Assembly: GCF_030272615.1 (NCBI RefSeq) | Contig: NC_081415.1 | Coordinates: 368,469,667 to 368,533,666 of the forward strand | DNA length: 64,000 bases | Direction: 5' to 3' | From: Cryptomeria japonica | Taxonomy: Eukaryota; Streptophyta; Pinopsida; Cupressales; Cupressaceae | In this document: in pieces, positions 56,561 through 64,000 of the stretch | Layout: each line of letters begins with the position of its first letter | Position numbering within the stretch: position 1 is the stretch's first letter | Notes under the pieces: model-generated | What the model saw: only the letters and a program-made list of their open reading frames with translations | Database searches by the model: none | What the model was told of the DNA's origin: nothing | Made by a program: the position numbers and the translations under genes

Positions 56561-57492
56561 GAAGTTGATTTCAAAGCACCAAGATTTGATGGCACAAGTT
56601 ACTCTTATTGGAAGAAAATAATAGAATGTCACTTGGAATCTCTACTAGTCAAAATATGGGAGAGTATCAAGAATGGGTATAGTTCTCCAAAAAATGGTCC
56701 TTAGACTCCATATGAGGTTAAGGTACATGAGAACAATGTGAAAGCTAAAGTTACAATTATCAACTATTTAAGTGGTGTAGTATTTGTTGAAGTTGTTGGG
56801 TTGAAATCTGTTAAATAGGCTTGGGAGAACCTAAGTAGTGTATATGAAGTTGATGACAAGACAAAGAAAGCCAAGTTGACAAATATGAAGAGCAAGTTTG
56901 AGAACCTAAGAATGTTTGATGATGAGAACATTGAAATCTATAAACATCCGGTAAATAAGATTGGGAGTCGAATTAAGGGTATTGGTGGTAAATTAGACAA
57001 AAGTGAAGTTGTGAGAAAGGTGATGTTGACACTACCTAAATGCTACAAGCCTAAGAAGTATGCTATTAAAGAAAGTCATGATATGGACAAGTACACTTTG
57101 GATCAGTTGTATGGCTTATTCTTTGCATTTGAGATTGTTGAGCTAGATGATTTGCAAAAATAGAAGAAATATGTTGCATTCAAGTCTAGCAAAAGATTTG
57201 AAGATGAACCTAAATCAAGAAATGACATGGATGAGATAGAAGCAAACTTTGTAAGACTGAAGAAAGGATTAGGAAATTACAAAGGTAAGTTACCCTTCAA
57301 ATTTTTCAATTGTGAAAAATTTTGGTCATTATGCTTCTAGATTTAATTATAGAGAAGACTATGATAGAAGCTCTAATGATGATAATAATGGAAGAGATAA
57401 TCATAGATGGAATGATAGAATAATAGATGATAGAGACATATCTAAGAATATTTTTTGTTCAATGGAGACTCATTCATTTGAGGAAGAAGATT
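56561..57492 (+). pseudogene. gag: Element F gag
   Basis: Copia-type gag. It opens with VDFKAPRFDGTSYSYWKK (no ATG seen upstream in frame) and continues with KLTNMKSKFENLRMFDDENI and LDKSEVVRKVMLTLPKCYKP. The knuckle near 57295-57345 is damaged (FFNCEKF, GHYASRF after a frameshift; two Cys are Phe). An Asp/Asn/Arg-rich tail follows to about 57492. Stops at 56702, 56816 and 57161. By position and pattern it is the same kind of gag as element E, but only distantly similar. Confidence 0.8.
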
Positions 57493-57619
57493 GAAATGAC
57501 TCAAATGAAGAATCATTGTTTTTATCTATAGAGGATAATAGTGGTGAAAGGTCTAGTAATCTGAAAGAAGTAGAGATTAGCGGGAAACTAGTGAATGTGA
57601 AGATTACACTAAGCCTTAA

Positions 57620-58165
57620 AGGCATGGATAATTGATCCTAAATGCTCAAATCATATGATAGGAGATAAATGAAAGTTAATTGATCTTGAGAATTATGATG
57701 GTGGATCTATAAAATTTGTAGGAGAGGAAGCTGCACCTATTTGTGGTAAAGGTACTATTTCAATGATGGTAAACACAAGACTAATGGTGTTTATTATGTT
57801 AAGGGATTGAGAAATAATCTTTTAAGTGTAAGTTGTATATGCAAAAGGTTATAAGGTCATATTTCATGGGTCTAGCTATGAAATTAGAAAATATAGTTTT
57901 GAAAGATTAGTTGCAGAAGGTACAAATTGATGGGAATGTCTACTATGTGAAGGATAACAGTGAAGGAAGTTGTTTGCTGGCAAAAGTTTGTGAGGAATGG
58001 AATAAAAATGAGGCTATACCTGAGATTGAGGATATCCCTATTACTACAGAAGAGAAAGATATTTTGAAAGATAAAAGTTGGATAAAGATGGTGGAAGAGG
58101 AGTTGAACCTAACAAAGGAAAGTTGGACATTAGAACCAATACCTAATTTGGTAGACAAGAGAGTA
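57620..58165 (+). pseudogene. pol: Element F protease remnant joined to RT start; integrase missing
   Basis: The copia protease site is recognisable near 57630 (IIDPKCSNHMIGD), but the catalytic DSG reads DPK. Pre-integrase text with YYVKDNSEGSCLLAKV lies at 57940-57990. About 30 bases later comes the RT N-terminal pattern (DKSWIKMVEEELNLTKESWT, then LVDKRV) at 58070-58165. The roughly 900 bases of integrase expected between them are absent. The frame is cut at 58165 by solo LTR G and goes on at 61603 (EDKWEFMKKLNKDD), which corresponds to the next RT block of element E. Confidence 0.72.
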
Positions 58166-58503
58166 TGTCACAACCCTCCTTTATCACCTTTTTTGTTTTA
58201 AATTACAAAACTCTACTTATATTCTTTGGATGAATTATTGAATGAATATTGTAAGGGAATAAAAAAATAATAATAATAATAAACCCCACACGCATGGAAA
58301 ATGCATATATATTTTAAATTAGTTATTTAATTTCCCTCACATTAAGGCACATGTTGTAGGAGGAATAAGAAGCTTCTAGAGGCTTCTCCACCTCCTTGCA
58401 TGTAACTCCTCCCACTAAGCCCAATTAATTTGCATGGAGGCCAAATTGGGAGAGAATCTCATTTTTTTAAATTTAAAATTAGGTAGTGGGAATTTGAAAT
58501 TTG

Positions 58504-58516
58504 CTTTATAAAATAG
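58504..58516 (+). promoter_or_regulatory. Possible TATA box in LTR G
   Basis: CTTTATAAAATAG, about 340 bases into the LTR. No second copy is available for comparison. Confidence 0.3.
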
Positions 58517-59530
58517 GTACAAGTTTCAAAAGAAAAGCTAGCTATTCCATAAGAAAATTCTGCAATTTCTCCTTTGTAGTCCATTTTTCATTTGCAGCCA
58601 AGGTTTTGTTGGGAGGATTTCTCTTCAATTTGGAGGATCAAGGAAGACACTACACCATTTTTGCAAGCATCCAGGTTCCTTCAAGCTTAGTTGTGCATCT
58701 TGTTCTTGTTGTAGATTAGATTAGATTATTTTATGGAAATGAAATTCATTCATGAAATTAGTTTCAGACTTTGATAAGAATTAGATTAAAATGTTTTAAA
58801 TTGTTTATTCATTGTTTGGATTCTTGATTTTGGAAAATAAATTGTTGATTCATTATTCAGATTTTGATAAAATTTAGTTCAGATTTGGAGTAGATTAAAA
58901 TGTTTGATAGAAAGAAAAATAAATTTGTTGATTCATTGTTTCAAACTTTGATAAAATTTAGTTTTAAATTTTGGAGTAGAATAGAACAAATTGTTGATTA
59001 TTAGTTTCAGATTCTTGATAAGGAAGTAGATTAAATTTGCTTGACAAAGAATTAGATTCATTGTTTTTTTAAAAAAAATAAAAAATAATGTAATATTAAA
59101 TCTAGATCCAGATTTAAATTGTTCCTCTTATTCTTTTTGATTCTTGCTAAGAAGAACCATCTTTCATCTCTCTGGTTATTGTTATCCAAATCTCATTTAA
59201 GGAGTATTCTTATTATTATTTTCTTTTTGAAAACTCTCTGTGGATTGAATAAAGAGCTCACTGAAATTACCAATTGAATAAATCCTCCTGGACTCTGAGA
59301 ATAACCCTGGAAACAGACCAATTTCCTGAGAAGTCTGAGAACAACTCCCTTCCTGTAATGGCTGGATAAATCTTTCTCTCTCTCTTTCTGTGATTCTGAT
59401 TTAAAAAAAAAATATATATACATACATTAAAGGTCTGGTTTCTGTAAGGAGACAAACCAAGAATTACTCAGTTATTTTACCTATTCTTACCTTCTTGAAT
59501 AAAAATTATCCTGTAAAGAATTTGAAACCA

Positions 59531-59561
59531 TATATATATTTATATATATATATATATACAA

Positions 59562-59592
<31 letters not shown>

Positions 59593-59600
59593 TATATAGA
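59531..59600 (+). repeat. TA microsatellite in LTR G
   Basis: Imperfect (TA)n over about 70 bases with ACA and GT interruptions. Confidence 0.9.
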
Positions 59601-59639
59601 TTATATAACCCCATTGTCAATTTGCAATTTAAATGATAC

Positions 59640-59885
59640 ATTATCAATCACTGCGTACGCACAGACCCCAAAATAACCGCACGTACGCACAGACCCCGAA
59701 AATAACCATACGAGCGCAGAAAGGCGTTACCGTAAGCCGGCAGGGTTAGTGGTACCCCCACTACCCTGCGGTCACTGCAAGTGGCCGCAGGGGAGTGGAG
59801 GGGACCACGTGGCCCCGTCAACCCCTACGGGCCTGCACATGCAGGACCGTAGGGAGTGGCGGGACCTGTGGTCCCCACCCCCTGG
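59640..59885 (+). repeat. GC-rich island with hairpins in LTR G
   Basis: It sits within AT-rich surroundings. GTACGCACAGACCCC occurs twice (59655-59669, 59683-59697). Hairpin 1 at 59766-59790 is CTGCGGTCAC, loop TGCAA, GTGGCCGCAG (9 of 10 pairs). Hairpin 2 at 59823-59854 nests CCCTACGG/CCGTAGGG around CCTGCA/TGCAGG with loop CA and one G-A mismatch. An apparent 64-codon frame starting at 59749 is not convincing. Confidence 0.75.
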
Positions 59886-61361
59886 TTTTATATATATATT
59901 AATAAAACGAGATTGCCGTAGGAATTTTCGATGGAAGTTTTAACATTCGATTTAACATTTAAGTATTTTTGTGTATCGTTTTAAATTAAAATTAAATTAA
60001 TTTCTTTTTCATGTACATTTGTTTAGTTAAATTTAATTTCCTTAAAATTAACAAGAGTTGAATTCAATGTATTATTTCAATTCCTTAGAGAAATGAATGG
60101 ATTATTTGACCCATAATTTTTGGAGATAAGTAAAGTCTCATTATTATTCAATTTGGTCACTCATGAGAAATTTGTAACCTTATAACTAATTAAGTCTTGC
60201 GATAGAGAAAACATTCTGCATTTTGAATATAAATGACGTTACTTTTGCATTTCATTATGATTGTTTCGTATTCCTTAATTTTCATGCAATTACTCGTAAG
60301 TTCACAATTATCATTACCATGCCAATACATGTATTAATCCAATTAATTGTAGAATATTGTTCAAATAGTAGTTATGGTTTAAATTATGTACATCCATTTC
60401 ATAATTATATTCAAGTATGATGTTAGTTTAGGAAACTAAACAAATGGAGTTGGAAAACTAAAACTAGCAGCGTTCGGTATATACGGTGCCTCTGGGTCAC
60501 GCTTACGGGTAATGCCGTCGTGTTGAACTACTGCACTTAACGCCTAATAAAGCTGCATTAACGACGTCTGTGGCATCGTCCCTATAAATCGTCGGGGAGT
60601 AATAAGGGACATTTGGAAGTTAAAAACCCAAGGGGCGGGTAATCCCTCTTGGATCGATAATTTAATAAGATAACTTTTAATTGAATTCCACATCCGTTGA
60701 GATAAACCATAGTAAACCCCTCTTAGGGATGGTCAAGTTAAGAGCTCTCGTGAAATTTACTTTATTTAATTATTCACCTCGAAGGGATATTGGTGATTTG
60801 CAATTGGGTGACGCTCATGATAAGAATTAGGTTCTAGTTATTTGTTTAGGACACAAGCAATAGGCCATCTTGAGCCTTCTCTTAAGTGCTACCTTCGTGG
60901 GTAGCAACCGCAGAGAAACTGTCTGGGACACTGACCCTAGAAAGGGTTGCGTACCCACAAAATCAGTTTACATCAAACCATAGATTAGAAAACAGAACTA
61001 CATACTTTACGCCTTGATCCCACGTCGAAGTGGGTATGTAGGCAGTCTTGGGACGGAGTTGTCCCTCGTACTCAGGCGTTCGTGGGTGGGTTCTAGGCTT
61101 GGTTGAGTAAGAATCCTAATTGAAAGATAAGATAATCAAACTTAATTCGATGCATACTCGGAAGAAATCCCGTATGGATTCGCTTGACTTCCCGAGGCTT
61201 TAAGCGAAATTCCGAGGCGGAATTCAAGCTTGTATTATTTTCTTATTACTCCTAAGGATGGCGACCTCGGTGCATTCTTGTTAGAAGAATGTAGTACTTA
61301 GTGAGTGGCTCAGGACCTGAATGGCCCCGATGAGTCTAAGTCTCTGGCCAGAGCATCTCCT

Positions 61362-61507
61362 ATCCCGTTTGGATGGATGCCTACCCTGTATGGGTAGATG
61401 CCTATCCCGTATTGGATAGATGGAATTTACGTCCCGTATGGACAATTGCCTAACCCGTATGGTTAGAAGCTCATCCTGAATGGATGAATGCCCAATCCTA
61501 TTTGGAT
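61362..61507 (+). repeat. Row of seven short hairpins with matching stem changes
   Basis: Stems and loops in order: ATCC/GGAT near 61363; CTACCC-TGTAT-GGGTAG (61381-61397); CTATCC-CGTATT-GGATAG (61402-61419); GTCC-CGTAT-GGAC (61431-61443); CTAACC-CGTAT-GGTTAG (61450-61466); TCATCC-TGAAT-GGATGA (61471-61487); ATCC-TATTT-GGAT (61495-61507). Spacing is about 20-30 bases, with GATGCC-type text between units. When one stem arm changes, the other changes to keep pairing. Confidence 0.8.
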
Positions 61508-61602
61508 GGATGCCTAGAGTATGCAATTGAATAAAACATAACAAGAAAAAAAAAATATACTCAATTTTTGTTGGATGAATCATGGTGGGTTGTTACAGAG
61601 TA

Positions 61603-62260
61603 GCAGAAGACAAGTGGGAATTCATGAAAAAGTTGAATAAAGATGATAAATGGAAAAAAGGGCCAAGGATGAAGCAAAAAAATCTAATCAAAACAGTTTC
61701 GTTTAGGTCCAAAACAAGAAGGCTTTTAGGAGGTCTCCTACTTCTACTCAAATTAGACATTCTCCATTTTTTAATGGTAATTATTTTTCATACAATAAAT
61801 TTGGACATAGAGAAAGTGAGTGTAGAAGTCAAAAGAGACACCATTCATTTAGTGGATAATGTTATGATTAAAATAAGGTTGGCCATAAGGCTAATGAGTG
61901 CAGAATTGGATGATTTTGAATATGAATAGTAGGAATGTTCAGTATTTCAATGGATATTGTTATGCTTTCAATGAATTTGGGCATAAAGTTGTTGAGTGCA
62001 AAAGTAATATTTAGGAGTAAAATTGTAAAAAAAAATAGAAATGTTAGAATGAAAATGGTTTGGATCAAGGTCCGATACATTGCTAGATTATGTAGAGGAA
62101 GGATTGAGAAGTCTACTGGTCCAGTAAAGACGATTGATATGAATAAAGAAGATAAGAAGATGAAGATGATATGGGTGAAGAAATTAGATGAGAAAGATGA
62201 TAGTAAGTCTATGGATGAGTCTGCACCCTCTAGTGGTGCTAATTTCTTTTCTAGTAATTA
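61603..62260 (+). pseudogene. Element F distal fragment with three zinc-knuckle-like modules
   Basis: After a short RT block (61603-61660) the sequence switches to gag-like text. Three modules follow: FNGNYFSYNKFGHRESEC (61774-61827), a second with CY..NKVGHKANEC (61847-61900, with stops at the two Cys-like positions of the knuckle) and FNGYCYAFNEFGHKVVEC (61950-62003, shifted frame). Each keeps the GH.x4.C half; the first cysteines are mostly lost to Phe, Tyr or stop. A Lys/Asp/Glu-rich tail (MKMIWVKKLDEKDDSKSMDE) ends at 62259. The order RT start, then knuckles, is not that of a normal copia polyprotein and points to recombination. Confidence 0.6.
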
Positions 62261-63292
62261 GAAGGTATGCATTGTTTGAGGGGGATAGCAAAATAAAGAT
62301 CTTATGGCTCCCTTACGGTTTGGATTCTGAGTTTCTTTTAGAATGGTAGAGGTTTTGAATGTATTTTTGAAGGTTTCCAAATGGTTTTGTTGGTTCACAC
62401 TGTTGTTTGTCAAGTTTGGTGGAGCAATATAGCAAATTTTTGGCTTAAATATTGAATAATGGTAAAAGATGTATGTTGCTAAGAAAAGACAAAGATAGTT
62501 TGTAATCTCAATATAGGTTCTGAATTGAAGGAAAGAGTAACCTCACTATAGGTGAGGATTTGAAAGACTACAAAGGATTCATCAAGCAGACAGATGAAGC
62601 ATTTAAAGTTGTAGAAGAGGCGGTCAAGATATAGGTCCTTCTAGTAGCGGTTGTGTTGGAGTGGGTCTGGAAGTGAATATTGATGGTGCAAATGTGGAGA
62701 TTATGGTCTAGAAATCTATCCAGATATGGAATTTGACAATGGTAAGTAGGAAGTTACTAAAGATAAAACAACAAAAGAGATTCCAAGAAGATTCAAGAAG
62801 AAATGAGAAATATGAGAAGACATAAATGCAGATGGTAGAATAAGTATAAGTAGTAGTGCATCTATCTAGGGGGGGTTTCAAAGCTCTTCTTTTACTTCTT
62901 GGATTGATGTGGCTGTTTCTCTCAAGGGAGTGGTTAAGGTTGAGGTTTTTTTATTGTAGGAAAATGGTTACAAAAGAATGGTATCCCTAACAAGGGGGAG
63001 TATTGCAACTATTTGTTTTATTTCTTAGAAGGGTAAGAGAGAATCAGAGTAATGTTATGGTTTGTAGTAGTTTTCTCCTTGGGAGAAAAGAGTTTTAAGT
63101 AGAAGGAAGAGTTATTAGAGTTTGTGTGTATTGTCCTTTATGTCAAAGGGGGGGAGAGTTTAGCATATTGCCCTTTATCCTTGATGTTAAAGGGGGAAAG
63201 AAATACAGATTGGGATATAGATAATTTGTGAGTTTAGTTTGCTTTGTTATTCATGGTACACAAGTATTTCCAGCAATGACAAAGGAAGATAA
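62261..63292 (+). other. Element F 3' region with repeated PPT-like runs
   Basis: Non-coding. G runs in purine context lie at about 62278 (GAGGGGGATAG), 62870 (CTAGGGGGGG), 62990 (CAAGGGGGAG), 63144 (TCAAAGGGGGGGAGAG) and 63190 (TTAAAGGGGGAAAG). The sequence just before the 3' LTR is GACAAAGGAAGATAA. Confidence 0.65.
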
Positions 63293-63339
63293 TGTTGGAA
63301 ACTTGAGCTACTATGTTGTGTTTTCATTGATGTCAACTT
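63293..63339 (+). repeat. Element F 3' LTR, first bases
   Basis: TGTTGGAAACTTGAG and the following text match 54863-54907 up to GATGTCAAC, then the match stops abruptly. Confidence 0.7.
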
Positions 63340-64000
63340 TGTTAGCACCTTCAAATTTAGGTGAAATTTGAAGCACTTATGATAAGAAAGTTGATTGTAG
63401 CACCCAAAAGTACACTTGCAAATTTTCTTGAATAGCCTAGTTTGGGGTTGTATATCTTCTGAACCTGTGATTGTCTTATACAATCACTTGGGGATCATGT
63501 TCACATGCTATCATTAAGGACCCATTTATTCATTTTTAAGCCTCCCACAATCAGATTTGATAGGTTTTCAGAAATTGCAAAATAAATAGATATATGTGAA
63601 AGGCATAAAATGGTTCGCATAAAAAATGATCCCGATGTTGATTTTCAAAAGAAAAATATTTTGATTTGTCCTAAGTTTTTGTTCTCACTTGTAAATGTTT
63701 GAAGAACAATTGTGGGCCCACAAGGAATAAGGCTCAATGGACAAATAAATAAAATTCCCAAGTATTTGTTTACCGCCAGATTGCGAGAAGAGCCAAAACA
63801 ATATGCATAATGTGTGTGGTAAAGCAGGAAGATACAAGGGGCAAACCCTAAAATGCGTGGGGGAAAGTGGTAATGAATTTTTTGACAGTAGGAGTGAAAG
63901 AGGTGTTCTCTCACAGAGGGCTAGATGCCTCCTCAAAGGAATGCAAAGGTTACAAGATTCACAAAAAAGACTTAGTAACATTCAAGAAAATGCGGGCAGG
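63340..64000. other. Unassigned right edge, possible start of another LTR insertion
   Basis: A TGTTAGCACC start exactly where the element F LTR match ends would fit an inserted LTR. No second copy is in the window to prove it. No gene recognised. Confidence 0.4.

Larger units (their letters stand above)
58166..61597 (+). mobile_element. Solo LTR G
   Basis: TGTCACAACCC at 58166 and GGGTTGTTACA at 61597 are imperfect inverted termini. The exact duplication GAGTA flanks it (58161-58165 and 61598-61602). No PBS, gag or pol lies inside, so this 3432-bp unit is a solo LTR left by LTR-LTR recombination, probably of a Ty3/gypsy element (length and TGTCACAACCC end; inference). Inside are a TATA-like TTTATAAAATAG near 58505, an AT microsatellite (59531-59600), a GC-rich hairpin island (59640-59885) and a hairpin array (61362-61507). 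Confidence 0.85.
54863..63339 (+). mobile_element. Element F: rearranged Ty1/copia element carrying solo LTR G
   Basis: The 5' LTR is 54863-56490 (TGTTGGAAACTTGAG to GCGTTCA). A 3' LTR start with the same text is at 63293 and can be followed for only about 45 bases. Between them are PBS, gag, a damaged protease site, the beginning of RT, solo LTR G (58166-61597), a row of three zinc-knuckle-like modules and a long 3' region with several PPT-like runs. Integrase and most of RT/RNase H are absent, so this copy is deleted or chimeric. Confidence 0.78.

Noticed and set aside
58501-58719. Short ORF in LTR G after the TATA-like site
   Set aside because: 72 codons without a domain, inside a solo LTR.
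59749-59943. 64-codon GC-rich ORF in LTR G
   Set aside because: It falls on the hairpin island; composition and palindromes explain it, and no domain is seen.
61281-61583. 100-codon minus-strand ORF with repeated RD.. words
   Set aside because: The repeats come from the hairpin array of LTR G; no domain, and the DNA-level palindromes explain the pattern.

Overview
The window looks like intergenic DNA of a large, transposon-filled plant nuclear genome. A gymnosperm (conifer-type) genome is my best guess, inferred from very long LTRs, L1-type LINEs, Tat-type Ty3/gypsy elements and the absence of any recognisable host gene. I see no intact cellular gene, no tRNA or rRNA and no CRISPR array. Almost everything is transposable element, mostly decayed by in-frame stops.

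Layout. (1) Element A, a Ty3/gypsy chromovirus, starts left of the window. Its 5' LTR ends at 1618, its gag-pol remnant covers 1772-6449 and its 3' LTR begins at 6485. That 3' LTR (about 3.5 kb when its four pieces are summed) is spread over 6485-47089 because other elements inserted into it: LINE-a (6588-10255, minus strand), LINE-b (12700-39389, plus strand) and a complete Ty1/copia element E (39839-46564). (2) LINE-b is itself split by element C (13760-36295), a gag-only non-autonomous LTR element. Element C's 3' LTR is split by element D (18414-36087), a 17.7 kb Tat-type Ty3/gypsy element with about 1% LTR divergence by eye. (3) Right of element A lies LINE-c (about 47090-52215, minus strand) with ORF1 and ORF2. 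Element A abuts it directly and probably inserted into it, which makes a five-level nest: LINE-c > A > LINE-b > C > D. (4) 52216-54862 is AT-rich DNA with microsatellites. (5) 54863-63339 is a scrambled copia element F carrying a 3.4 kb solo LTR (G) flanked by 5-bp target duplications. The last 0.7 kb may be the edge of another insertion.

The most interesting signals are these. LINE-a and LINE-b, two separate TSD-bounded insertions, share a third ORF downstream of the ORF2 RNase H; its product has two conserved blocks, an acidic/basic linker and a coiled coil. Element D carries an antisense ORF for a plant-mobile-domain-like protein and a G-patch between protease and RT. Solo LTR G ends with a row of seven small hairpins whose stem sequences change in compensating pairs around a near-constant loop, plus a larger nested hairpin in a GC-rich island. 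Element C has three copies of its primer-binding-site motif.

Coordinates of LTR ends and target duplications were read directly. Family names rest on motif recognition without database searches. Percent identities are estimates by eye.
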